Part shown: positions 1 through 6,181 of the stretch, in pieces
Layout: each line of letters starts with the position of its first letter
Numbering within the stretch: position 1 is the stretch's first letter
NCBI GenBank assembly: GCA_946480705.1
Contig: CAMLLF010000174.1
Coordinates: 1-7,509 of the forward strand
DNA: 7,509 nucleotides
Direction of reading: 5' to 3'
Source of the DNA: an uncultured Lysobacteraceae bacterium
GTDB lineage: Bacteria > Pseudomonadota > Gammaproteobacteria > Xanthomonadales > Rhodanobacteraceae
Program-made: the position numbers and the translations under genes
Notes under the pieces: model-generated
Databases searched by the model: none
What the model saw: the letters and a program-made list of their open reading frames with translations, nothing else
Told to the model about the DNA's origin: nothing

Positions 1-1144
1 CGCCTACGCGTCGGAGATGGTCGAGTTCGCCGACCTCGTGCTGCCGGACACGACCTATCTCGAACGCCACGACTGCATTTCGCTGCTCGACCGCCCGATC
101 TCCGACGCCGACGGCGCGAGCGATGCGATCCGTCATCCGGTCGTGGCGCCGGATCGCGACGTGCGGCCGTTCCAGGACGTGCTGCTCGATCTCGGCACGC
201 GCATCGGCCTGCCCGGCTGCCTGCGCGAAGACGGATCGCCGCGCTATCCCGGCGGCTTCGCGCAGTACATGGTCGAACACGAGCGCGCACCCGGCGTCGG
301 CCTGCTCGCGGGCTGGCGCGGCCGCGACGGTTCGCGCGAGGGAACCGGCGAGCCGAATCCGCAGCAGCTCGAACGCTACAAGGAACACGGCGCGTTCTGG
401 CACGCCGAGGTGCCGCTCGCGGGCCGCTACTACAAGATGGCCAATCGCGACTACCTCGAATGGGCGCGCGGCCTCGGTTTCGTCGGCTCGACGCATGCGC
501 AGGTCATCGAGCTGTATTCCGAGCGCATGCAGCGCTTCCGCCTCGCCGCGCAGGGCCACGGCGCGGCGCAGCCGCCGGCGCGCGAGCGTGCGCGCGTCGA
601 ACGCTATTTCGACCCGCTGCCGTTCTGGTATGCGCCGTTCGAGTGGGAACAGCTGGACCTCGCGCGCTATCCGCTCGCGGCAATCACGCAGCGGCCGATG
701 TTCATGTATCACGCCTGGGGGTCGCAGAACGCCTGGCTGCGCCAGATCACCGCGCGCAATTTCCTGTACCTCCATCCGCAGACCGCGCAGGCGCTGGATC
801 TCGCCGACGACGACTGGGTCTGGGTCGAATCGCCGCACGGCCGCATCCGCGTGCCGGTACGCTGCCACAGCGGCACCGAGCCCGGCACGGTCTGGAGCTG
901 GAACGCGATCGGCAAGAAGCGCGGCGCCTGGAAGCTCGCGGCCGACGCGCCCGAGTCGCAGCAGGGTTTCCTGCTGAATCACGTCATCACCGAACTGCTG
1001 CCGCCGCGCGCGGACGGCCATCGCTACGCGAACGCCGACCCGGTCACCGGACAGGCCGCGTGGTTCGATCTGCGCGTCCGCATCGAGAAGGCGCATGACA
1101 CGCCCGAACGTGCGCCGCACCGCGTCGAGGTCGCACGCGCATGA
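1..1144 (+). CDS. soeA: Molybdopterin oxidoreductase catalytic subunit, probable sulfite:quinone dehydrogenase SoeA (3' part)
   Basis: The gene runs in from before the window; the first whole codon is at base 2, leaving 380 residues of the C-terminal part. The fragment opens with the EFADLVLPDTTYLERHD block typical of the DMSO-reductase superfamily, where the enzyme handles the bis-molybdopterin guanine dinucleotide cofactor. Near fragment residues 230-250 is QRPMFMYHAWGSQNAW followed by LRQI, which I recognise from SoeA-type proteins. The molydopterin-dinucleotide-binding C-terminal domain follows (FLYLHPQTAQALDLADDDWV, then SPHGRIRVPV). The likely role is two-electron oxidation of sulfite to sulfate on the cytoplasmic side, with electrons passed to the next gene's ferredoxin subunit. 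The N-terminal [4Fe-4S] motif, any Tat signal and the Mo ligand lie outside the window, so location and substrate cannot be read directly. Its TGA overlaps the soeB ATG (ATGA), which indicates translational coupling. Alternatives are a thiosulfate/polysulfide or DMSO reductase; the DmsC-type membrane partner and the motif favour SoeA. Confidence 0.72.
   Translation, partial: AYASEMVEFADLVLPDTTYLERHDCISLLDRPISDADGASDAIRHPVVAPDRDVRPFQDVLLDLGTRIGLPGCLREDGSPRYPGGFAQYMVEHERAPGVGLLAGWRGRDGSREGTGEPNPQQLERYKEHGAFWHAEVPLAGRYYKMANRDYLEWARGLGFVGSTHAQVIELYSERMQRFRLAAQGHGAAQPPARERARVERYFDPLPFWYAPFEWEQLDLARYPLAAITQRPMFMYHAWGSQNAWLRQITARNFLYLHPQTAQALDLADDDWVWVESPHGRIRVPVRCHSGTEPGTVWSWNAIGKKRGAWKLAADAPESQQGFLLNHVITELLPPRADGHRYANADPVTGQAAWFDLRVRIEKAHDTPERAPHRVEVARA
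1127..1131 (+). promoter_or_regulatory. Ribosome binding site of soeB
   Basis: GAGGT lies nine bases before the ATG at 1141, inside the last codons of soeA. It supports the start that overlaps the soeA stop rather than the in-frame ATG two codons later at 1147. Confidence 0.5.
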
Positions 1145-1944
1145 CGATGCTGCCGCCGCCGTCGCCGAAAAAACTCGGCCTCGTCATCGATCTCGATACC
1201 TGCGTGGGCTGCCATGCCTGCGCGGTCGCCTGCAAGGAATGGAACGACGGCGGCCAGTTCGGTCCGCTGCCCGACGAGGACGCCTACGGCGCCGAGCCGC
1301 TCGGCGTCTGGTTCAACCGCATCCACAGTTTCGACGTGCAGCCGCGGCGCGACGCGCAGGGCAACGGACCGCTGCAGGAGCTCGCGAAGACCGGTTTTGC
1401 CGAAAACGCGCCGGCGATGACCGTGCATTTCCCGCGTTCGTGCCTGCACTGCGAGACGCCCGACTGCGTCACCGTCTGCCCGACCGGCGCGAGCTACAAG
1501 CGCGCCGAGGACGGCATCGTGCTCGTCGACGAAGACAAGTGCATCGGCTGCAAGCTCTGTTCCTGGGCCTGCCCCTACGGCGCGCGCGAGTACAGCGAAA
1601 AGCGCGGCGTCATGCAGAAATGCACATTGTGCGTCGATCGCATCTACAACGAATCCTTCGCCGAAAGCGAGCGCCAGCCGGCCTGCGTCATGGCCTGCCC
1701 GACGCGCGCGCGGCATTTCGGCGATCTCGGCGATGCCGATTCGGCCGTCTCGAAGCTCGTCGCCGAACGCGGCGGCGTCGCGCTGATGCCCGAACTGGGC
1801 TATGCACCGGTCAACCGCTACCTGCCGCCGCGACCGCGCCGCGCGGGCTGCGGCGAAGCCGCCGCGACCGCCGCCGACGACACGCTCGACCGCGCGCAGC
1901 TGTCGCCGCTGCTGCGCTGGGTCGACAAACTGCTGTCGCGCTGA
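1141..1944 (+). CDS. soeB: Four-cluster [4Fe-4S] ferredoxin subunit, probable SoeB
   Basis: This 267-residue protein is an electron-transfer subunit of the DmsB/PhsB/SoeB type. It carries sixteen cysteines in four groups: C21-C24-C27-C31 ([14 protein letters not shown]), C101-C104-C109-C113, C134-C137-C140-C144 ([11 protein letters not shown]) and C161-C164-C182-C186. Together they can bind four cubane clusters that wire the molybdenum site to the membrane subunit. There is no signal peptide, so the protein would depend on SoeA for location; in Soe enzymes both face the cytoplasm. After the last cluster motif is a tail of about 80 residues with a proline/arginine-rich stretch (YLPPRPRR near 227-234), one extra cysteine (C237) and an amphipathic end ([11 protein letters not shown]). 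The gene overlaps the preceding catalytic gene by four bases and is followed 37 bases later by the YbjQ gene. The iron-sulfur assignment is very firm; the sulfite dehydrogenase assignment rests on the neighbours and overall similarity. Confidence 0.78.
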   Translation: MTMLPPPSPKKLGLVIDLDTCVGCHACAVACKEWNDGGQFGPLPDEDAYGAEPLGVWFNRIHSFDVQPRRDAQGNGPLQELAKTGFAENAPAMTVHFPRSCLHCETPDCVTVCPTGASYKRAEDGIVLVDEDKCIGCKLCSWACPYGAREYSEKRGVMQKCTLCVDRIYNESFAESERQPACVMACPTRARHFGDLGDADSAVSKLVAERGGVALMPELGYAPVNRYLPPRPRRAGCGEAAATAADDTLDRAQLSPLLRWVDKLLSR

Positions 1945-1981
1945 TCCGAACGCCCTCATTCCGACACCGGGAAAGACCGCC

Positions 1982-2308
1982 ATGCTGCTGACCACCACGT
2001 CCACGATCGAAGGTCATCCGATCCGCAACTACCTCGGCCTCGTCAGCGGCGAGGCCATCCTCGGCGCCAACGTGTTCCGCGATTTCTTCGCCGGCATCCG
2101 CGACATCATCGGCGGCCGCTCCGGCAGCTACGAGAAAGTGCTGCGCAAGGCAAAGGAGGCCGCGATCGAGGACATGGTCGAAGCGGCCAAGGATCTTGGC
2201 GCGAATGCGGTCGTCGGCATCGACTTCGACTACGAGACGATCCAGATCAAGGAAGGCGGCGACATGCTCATGGTCACCGTGACCGGCACTGCCGTCGTCA
2301 CGGGTTGA
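1982..2308 (+). CDS. YbjQ/UPF0145 family protein
   Basis: The 108-residue product matches the YbjQ (UPF0145, 'putative heavy-metal-binding') family over its full length. It has an N-terminal TTTSTIEG strand, the signature [20 protein letters not shown], then [34 protein letters not shown], and a C-terminal strand [11 protein letters not shown]. Family members are small soluble proteins that form ring-like oligomers in structures; the metal-binding label is a database name with little biochemical proof, and no cysteine is present here. I chose the ATG at 1982 because the family begins there and the upstream in-frame extension is arginine/proline-rich shadow of soeB. The gene sits between soeB and soeC with 37- and 9-base gaps on the same strand, so it should be co-transcribed with them. 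The ribosome site is weak (GGGAAAG about six bases upstream). Whether it assists assembly of the dehydrogenase or is a passenger cannot be told from the sequence. Confidence 0.9.
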   Translation: MLLTTTSTIEGHPIRNYLGLVSGEAILGANVFRDFFAGIRDIIGGRSGSYEKVLRKAKEAAIEDMVEAAKDLGANAVVGIDFDYETIQIKEGGDMLMVTVTGTAVVTG

Positions 2309-2317
2309 CCGGCGTCC

Positions 2318-3298
2318 ATGCATCCCGCGCTGTCGGTCATCTTCTTCACGACGCTGTCGGGCGCGGGCTACGGCCTGCTCGCGCTGCTCGGCGCAGGCAT
2401 CGCGCTGGGCTGGTGGCCGCGCGACACGACGGCCACGCTCGTGCCGCTGGCCGTCGGCGGCGTGCTCGTGAGCGCCGGCCTGCTGTCGTCGACGGCGCAT
2501 CTCGGCCGGCCGCTGCGCGCCTGGCGCGCGTTCAGTCAGTGGCGCAGTTCGTGGCTGTCGCGCGAAGGCGTCGCGTCGGTCGCGACGTATCTGCCGCTGC
2601 TCGCGCTCGGCGTCGGCGCGTTCAGTGCGGCACCCGGCACCGGCTGGAACGCCGCGCAACGCATCGCCGGCGCGCTGCTCGCGCTCGGCGCCTATGTCAC
2701 GGTGTTCTGCACCGCGCGCATCTATTCGAGCCTGCGCACGATTCCGGCCTGGCACGACGCGCACGTAGCGCCTGCCTACCTGCTGTTCGCCGCGTATACG
2801 GGCGGGCTCTGGCTCTGGCCGCTCGGTGCGATCTGGCGCCGCGGCGCGGATGAATTCGACCGCCTCGGCATCGCGCCATGGCTGCTCGCCGGCGTAGTGC
2901 TCGCCGCGCTGGCCGCAGCACTCGTCAAGCTCTTGTACTGGCGCCGCATCGACGATCCCGCGCCGGTCGCGCAGATCGGCAGCGCGACCGGACTCGCCGC
3001 ATTCGGCGAGGTCAGCGCGTTCGAGCGTCCGCACACGGAGCAGAATTACATTACGAAAGAAATGGGATTTGTACTCGCGCGCCGCCATGCGGCGCGGCTG
3101 CGCGCGATCGCGCTGCTCGCCGGCTTCGCGGCGCCGCTGGCCTGCATCGTCGCAGCGCTGCAATGGCTGTCGCTGGCGCCCGCGTTCGCCGCGCTTGCGC
3201 TGGTTTTCGGCAGCGTCGGCGTATTCGTCGAACGCTGGCTGTTTTTTGCGCAGGCGCGTCACGTTGTAAATCTTTATTACGGCGCGCGCAGCGTCTGA
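2318..3298 (+). CDS. soeC: DmsC-family membrane anchor subunit, probable SoeC
   Basis: This 326-residue, very hydrophobic protein has about eight membrane helices (roughly residues 8-30, 41-60, 86-105, 114-133, 150-171, 186-207, 263-283 and 287-306). It starts with HPALSVIFFTTLSGAGYG, typical of the DmsC family. Other blocks I recognise from SoeC-type anchors are HLGRPLRAWRAFSQWRSSWL (61-80), RIYSSLRTIPAWH (134-146), EQNYITKEMGFVLARRHAAR (241-260) and ERWLFFAQARHVVNLYYG (305-322). It should anchor the SoeAB dimer at the inner face of the cytoplasmic membrane and exchange electrons with quinone. The DmsC type, rather than the NrfD/PsrC type, is one reason to prefer Soe over thiosulfate or polysulfide reductase. 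The start ATG lies nine bases after the YbjQ stop, with only a weak upstream ribosome site, so coupling to the previous gene is likely. It is the last gene of the apparent operon; no strong terminator follows. Confidence 0.78.
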   Translation: MHPALSVIFFTTLSGAGYGLLALLGAGIALGWWPRDTTATLVPLAVGGVLVSAGLLSSTAHLGRPLRAWRAFSQWRSSWLSREGVASVATYLPLLALGVGAFSAAPGTGWNAAQRIAGALLALGAYVTVFCTARIYSSLRTIPAWHDAHVAPAYLLFAAYTGGLWLWPLGAIWRRGADEFDRLGIAPWLLAGVVLAALAAALVKLLYWRRIDDPAPVAQIGSATGLAAFGEVSAFERPHTEQNYITKEMGFVLARRHAARLRAIALLAGFAAPLACIVAALQWLSLAPAFAALALVFGSVGVFVERWLFFAQARHVVNLYYGARSV

Positions 3299-3431
3299 GC
3301 GGAAACGCGCGGCACACGGCCCGATTCATATCGGATTCAATCCGTCGCCGTAGTATCCGGGCGCTCCGTTTGCCTGCGTTCAGCAGGCGCTTTCACGCTC
3401 CCGATTTTTTTGTCGAACAAGGGTGAATCCC
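3299..3431 (+). other. Intergenic leader between soeC and the DUF481 gene
   Basis: This 133-base non-coding stretch is visibly less GC-rich in its middle than the flanking genes. The best -10-like hexamer is TAGTAT at 3351-3356, 75 bases before the DUF481 ATG; the only -35-like string (TTCATA, 3325-3330) is 20 bases away, so the promoter assignment is weak. A small perfect hairpin (GCCTGC, loop GTTCA, GCAGGC, 3372-3388) would sit in the leader RNA. A run of seven T follows at 3405-3411, sixteen bases from the hairpin, too far for an intrinsic terminator. No recognised riboswitch or operator is seen. Confidence 0.35.
3419..3426 (+). promoter_or_regulatory. Ribosome binding site of the DUF481 gene
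   Basis: AAGGGTGA ends five bases before the ATG at 3432. An in-frame GTG at 3423 falls inside this site and so cannot use it, which settles the start on the ATG and gives a signal peptide with an ordinary MKK beginning. Confidence 0.6.
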
Positions 3432-4184
3432 ATGAAGAAAATCCTGATCGCTGCCGCCCTGCTCGCCGCCGCGCCGCTCTCCGCATCCGCCGACGGCGGC
3501 TGGGCCGGATCCGGCGAACTCGGCTTCGCCGCGTCGCGCGGCAACGCGAAGTCGGAAAACCTCAACGCGAAGCTCAACTTCAGCATGGAAGACGACGTCT
3601 GGAAGGACAACTTCTATCTGACCGCACTTCGCGCCAAGGGCAACACGACGACGGTCCAGAACATCAACGGCGTACCGACCGCCGTCACGCGCTACGACTA
3701 CACCGCGAACCGTTATGAAACCGGCGCGTCGATCGGCTACAAGTTCGACGAGCGCAGCTATCTCGTCGGTGCGCTGCGCTACGAGAACGACGACTTCTCG
3801 CCGTTCGACTACCAGGCCGTGCTGTCGCTCGGCTACGGCTACATGGCGATCAAGAACGAACGCACCGAACTCGCGTTCGAAGTCGGCCCCGGCTACAAGC
3901 GCTTCGAACCGGTTCTGACGGGCGAAGCCGAGACCGACGTCGTCGGCCGCGGCCTGATCGGCTTCAAGCACCGCTTCAACGAGAACACCGGTTTCGAGAA
4001 CACCTTCCTCGTCGAAGCCGGTGCGGACAACACGTTCTACCAGAACGACGCGGGCCTCGTGGTCAACATGAACAAGACGCTCGCGCTCAAGCTCGGCTAC
4101 CAGGTACGCCACAACACCGACGTCGCTCCGGGCATCAAGAAGACCGATCAGCTGATGACGACGAACCTCGTCTACAATTTCTGA
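3432..4184 (+). CDS. DUF481 family (YdiY-like) outer-membrane beta-barrel protein
   Basis: The 250-residue protein has a Sec signal peptide (MKKILIAAALLAAAPLSASA) with probable signal-peptidase I cleavage after Ala20, leaving a mature part of about 230 residues that opens DGGWAGSGELGF. The rest is alternating amphipathic strands rich in Tyr, Asn and Gly, with DUF481 landmarks: SRGNAKSENLNAKLNF, RSYLVGALRYENDDFSPFDY, LSLGYGYMAI, EVGPGYKRFEP, the acidic ENTFLVEAGADNT, LALKLGYQVRHNTDV and KTDQLMTTNLVYNF. The final phenylalanine is the usual outer-membrane insertion signal. Family members, including the 'putative salt-induced outer membrane protein' YdiY of E. coli, have no well-defined function. 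The length fits the family. It lies 133 bases after soeC and has its own ribosome site and a strong terminator, so it is probably a separate unit. Family and location are firm; the role is unknown. Confidence 0.9.
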   Translation: MKKILIAAALLAAAPLSASADGGWAGSGELGFAASRGNAKSENLNAKLNFSMEDDVWKDNFYLTALRAKGNTTTVQNINGVPTAVTRYDYTANRYETGASIGYKFDERSYLVGALRYENDDFSPFDYQAVLSLGYGYMAIKNERTELAFEVGPGYKRFEPVLTGEAETDVVGRGLIGFKHRFNENTGFENTFLVEAGADNTFYQNDAGLVVNMNKTLALKLGYQVRHNTDVAPGIKKTDQLMTTNLVYNF

Positions 4185-4197
4185 TTGTTGCGACATG

Positions 4198-4238
4198 CGC
4201 AAAAAGAAACGGGCCGGCAGGGCCCGTTTCTTTTTGCG
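4198..4238. terminator. Bidirectional intrinsic terminator between convergent genes
   Basis: A perfect 18-bp stem (CGCAAAAAGAAACGGGCC and its exact complement) closes a five-base loop GGCAG, 14 bases after the DUF481 stop. The GC-rich top of the stem (ACGGGCC/GGCCCGT) is flanked by an A-rich left arm and a T-rich right arm (TTTCTTTTT). The RNA therefore ends in a U-rich tract whichever strand is transcribed. It can stop DUF481 transcripts from the left and hemC transcripts from the right. Confidence 0.9.
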
Positions 4239-4350
4239 AGGAACCGAGTGAAGAGAAGTGAGCAACGAGCGGCGGCGCGGCGCGTTCATCGCGGCGAATT
4301 CGCCCTGCCCGTTCCTCTTTCCTCTCCCCTTTCTATGTTGCCTTTCGCGG
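4239..4350. other. Non-coding stretch downstream of hemC
   Basis: These 112 bases lie between the shared terminator and the hemC stop. They hold an unbroken 23-base pyrimidine tract on the plus strand (4312-4334), a purine-rich tract with opposite bias (about 4237-4270), and a 12-base perfect palindrome GGCGAATTCGCC (4293-4304). No ORF with a family match or ribosome site is seen. It probably forms the 3' untranslated end of the hemC transcript. Confidence 0.4.
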
Positions 4351-5265
4351 TTACGTCCGCCCGAGCATCTCGCCGGCGCCCTGGTCGAGCAGCAGCTGGG
4401 CGACGCGCTCGCCGAGCGCTTCGGGTGCGTCGAGTGCGCCCGCGGCAGTGGCGCGCAAGAGCCTGCCGCTCGCCGCATCGCCGACGAGGCCCGTGAGCTC
4501 GAGGCCGGCTTCGATTTCGCGGCAATAGCCCGCGATCGGCACGCTGCAGTTGCCGTGCAGGCGGCGGTTCATCGCGCGCTCGGCCGCCGTGCAGCGGGCC
4601 GTGTCGGCGTCGTCGAGCGGCGCGAGCCGGTGCAGCGTCGCGCGGTCGACAGCGCGGTATTCGATCGCGATGGCGCCCTGCGCGACCGCGGGTATCCAGT
4701 GCGGCGGATCGAGCCGGTTCGCGATGCGCGCGGACAGGCCCAGCCGTTCGAGGCCGGCGCAGGCCAGCAGGATCGCGTCGTACTGGTCGGCGTCGAGCTT
4801 GCCGAGCCGCGTGCCGACGTTGCCGCGCAGATCCGACAGCGCGAGATCGGGCCGCAGCGCACGCAGCTGCGCCTGGCGCCGCAATGACGACGTGCCGACG
4901 CGCGCGCCGCGCGGCAGTTCCTCGATGCGGCGATAGCGGTTGCTGACGAAGGCGTCCGCCGCATCGGCGCGTTCGAGCACGGCGCCGAGCGCGAAGCCCG
5001 CGTCGAGTTCCATCGGCACGTCTTTCAGCGAATGCACGGCGATGTCGGCGCGGCCTTCGAGCATCGCGACTTCGAGTTCCTTGAGGAACAGTCCCTTGCC
5101 GCCGATCGCCGACAGCGGCTGGTCGAGGATCTGGTCGCCGCGCGTGGTCATCGGCACGAGTTCGACCTGCAGGTCCGCATGCGCGGCGCGCAGCCGCGCG
5201 GCGACATGCTCGGCCTGCCACAAAGCCAGCGCGCTCTGGCGCGTGGCGATACGCAGCAATTTCAT
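4351..5265 (-). CDS. hemC: Hydroxymethylbilane synthase (porphobilinogen deaminase) HemC
   Basis: This cytoplasmic enzyme of tetrapyrrole biosynthesis joins four porphobilinogen molecules into linear hydroxymethylbilane. The 304-residue length is normal for the family. Visible landmarks are the N-terminal [19 protein letters not shown], the [13 protein letters not shown] loop (48-60), AVHSLKDVP with the catalytic aspartate at residue 82, [11 protein letters not shown] (124-134) and [13 protein letters not shown]. The dipyrromethane cofactor attaches to Cys240 in [14 protein letters not shown] chose the ATG at 5265 because the family starts with this [10 protein letters not shown] sequence; the longer reading frame (from a TTG at 5385) merely translates the intergenic repeat. 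The ribosome site is poor. It follows algZ-algR on the same strand, as in Pseudomonas, but is separated from algR by 159 bases and has no hemD after it. A TACGAT hexamer (minus strand, 5296-5301) is a possible -10 box of its own promoter, with no clear -35. Confidence 0.96.
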   Translation of the reverse strand: MKLLRIATRQSALALWQAEHVAARLRAAHADLQVELVPMTTRGDQILDQPLSAIGGKGLFLKELEVAMLEGRADIAVHSLKDVPMELDAGFALGAVLERADAADAFVSNRYRRIEELPRGARVGTSSLRRQAQLRALRPDLALSDLRGNVGTRLGKLDADQYDAILLACAGLERLGLSARIANRLDPPHWIPAVAQGAIAIEYRAVDRATLHRLAPLDDADTARCTAAERAMNRRLHGNCSVPIAGYCREIEAGLELTGLVGDAASGRLLRATAAGALDAPEALGERVAQLLLDQGAGEMLGRT

Positions 5266-5305
5266 GAGGCATTCGGAAAGACGGAGAGACGCCGCATCGT
5301 AGCCT

Positions 5306-5330
5306 GGGAGGCCGGGAATGGGGAATCGGG
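5306..5330 (+). other. G-quadruplex motif in the algR-hemC spacer
   Basis: Four G-runs of three or four bases (5306-5308, 5314-5316, 5320-5323, 5328-5330) are separated by loops of five, three and four bases. This satisfies the canonical G3-loop(1-7) rule on the plus strand, which is the template strand for hemC. It overlaps the left arm of the inverted repeat. The pattern is seen directly; folding is inference. Confidence 0.45.
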
Positions 5331-5423
5331 ATCGTCGCAGCAGCGCGGGGAAGCCCTGCCGCTCTCGTATGGCGGGTGGCGTCAACGCATCCTCGCTGCG
5401 CTCGTACGATTCCCGATTCCCGG
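5312..5423. repeat. Inverted repeat of GGGAATCG units, REP-like element
   Basis: The left arm CCGGGAATGGGGAATCG (5312-5328) and the right arm CGATTCCCGATTCCCGG (5407-5423) pair at 16 of 17 positions, and each arm is itself a tandem of two GGGAATNG-like units. The 78-base interior has further partial pairing near its ends (CGCAGCAGCG against CGCTGCG). The right arm starts one base after the algR stop codon. Dispersed GGGAATCG-type intergenic repeats are, from memory, common in Xanthomonadaceae. It could stabilise the algZR transcript, reduce read-through into hemC, or be a mobile REP-type copy. Confidence 0.6.
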
Positions 5424-5424
5424 A

Positions 5425-6156
5425 CTAAAGACTCCGCACCAGCTTCCGCAGCCCCGGCAGATTGCGCCGGCTGACTTCGAGGACGTCACTGCTGCCGTCG
5501 ATCTTCACGAACACGCGGCCGTCGCCGCCGCGCGTGAGGCCGGACATGCGCTCGCGCGCGACGAGGCAGTTGCGGTGGATGCGCACGAAGTGCTCGCCGA
5601 ATTCGTCTTCGAGACCCTTGAGGGCGTCCTCGATCAGCACCTGTCCCTTCACATGGTGCACGACGACGTATTTGTCCTCGGCCTGCAGGTACAGGATGTC
5701 CTGCACCGGCACGAGCACGAGATTGCCGCGCACGCGCGCGCAGATGTGGCTGCGCTGGCGATGCGGGCCCAGCGTGCCGGCGACCTTGTCCACCTTGTTG
5801 GTTCCGATGCGGCCCGCGCGCGCGAGCGCCTGTTCGAGACGTTCGCGCCGGACCGGCTTCAGCACGTAGTCGACCGCGTGCGCGTCGAACGCCTTCAGCG
5901 CGTACTCGTCGTAGGCGGTACAGAAGATCACCGCGGGCGGGTCGGTCATCTCCGCGATCAGGCGCGCCGCATCCAGCCCGTCGAGACCGGGCATGCGGAT
6001 GTCGAGCAGGCAGACGTCGGGGCGCAGCTGATCGGCCTGCTGCACGGCCTGCTCGCCGTTCTCCACGCTCGCGACGACCTCGCCGCCGGTGTCGGCGATG
6101 AGCGCGGCGAGTCGCTCGCGGGCGAGCGGTTCGTCGTCGGCAATCAGTACACGCAT
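5425..6156 (-). CDS. algR: AlgR-like LytTR response regulator
   Basis: This 243-residue transcription regulator pairs with the sensor kinase gene 25 bases upstream. The N-terminal receiver domain (1 to about 117) shows the acidic pair Asp7-Asp8 in LIADDEPLARERL, the phospho-acceptor Asp52 in LLDIRMPGLDG, Thr80 in VIFCTAYDEYAL and Lys100 in VDYVLKPVR. The C-terminal LytTR DNA-binding domain (about 134-240) shows RSHICARVRGNLVLVPVQDI, LYLQAEDKYVVVHH, LKGLEDEFGEHFVRIHRN and VSRRNLPGLRKL. The match to Pseudomonas AlgR is close across the whole length; there AlgR controls alginate, type IV pili and virulence genes. The targets here cannot be read from the window. The ATG at 6156 has a strong ribosome site and opens directly with the receiver-domain strand. 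The stop abuts the inverted repeat. Confidence in family and pairing is high. Confidence 0.93.
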   Translation of the reverse strand: MRVLIADDEPLARERLAALIADTGGEVVASVENGEQAVQQADQLRPDVCLLDIRMPGLDGLDAARLIAEMTDPPAVIFCTAYDEYALKAFDAHAVDYVLKPVRRERLEQALARAGRIGTNKVDKVAGTLGPHRQRSHICARVRGNLVLVPVQDILYLQAEDKYVVVHHVKGQVLIEDALKGLEDEFGEHFVRIHRNCLVARERMSGLTRGGDGRVFVKIDGSSDVLEVSRRNLPGLRKLVRSL

Positions 6157-6160
6157 CGGT

Positions 6161-6167
6161 CTCTCCT
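6161..6167 (-). promoter_or_regulatory. Ribosome binding site of algR
   Basis: On the minus strand AGGAGAG precedes the ATG at 6156, with six bases between AGGAG and the start codon. It is the clearest ribosome site on the minus strand of the window, together with the one before algZ, and fixes the algR start. Confidence 0.7.
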
Positions 6168-6181
6168 GGTTTTTTATCGGC

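Noticed and set aside
1802..1981. N-terminal extension of the YbjQ frame inside soeB
   Set aside because: The extension is Arg/Pro-rich out-of-frame soeB sequence, and the family starts at the ATG at 1982.
1982..2308. YbjQ as a cysteine-based heavy-metal-binding protein
   Set aside because: The product contains no cysteine; the family label alone does not support metal binding.
1811..3262. A 483-codon minus-strand open frame opposite soeB, ybjQ and soeC
   Set aside because: It is a charged Arg/Ala/Glu-rich shadow of clearly recognised genes, with no motif.
3372..3411. Possible intrinsic terminator of soeC (hairpin followed by a T-run)
   Set aside because: The T-run starts sixteen bases after the hairpin, too far for intrinsic termination, and both lie closer to the next gene than to soeC.
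3393..4478. A 361-codon minus-strand open frame opposite the DUF481 gene
   Set aside because: The plus-strand frame has a signal peptide, ribosome site and full family match; the antisense frame also reads through the terminator.
5266..5385. A 40-residue N-terminal extension of hemC
   Set aside because: It starts at a TTG and translates the intergenic repeat; HemC homologues start at the internal [10 protein letters not shown].
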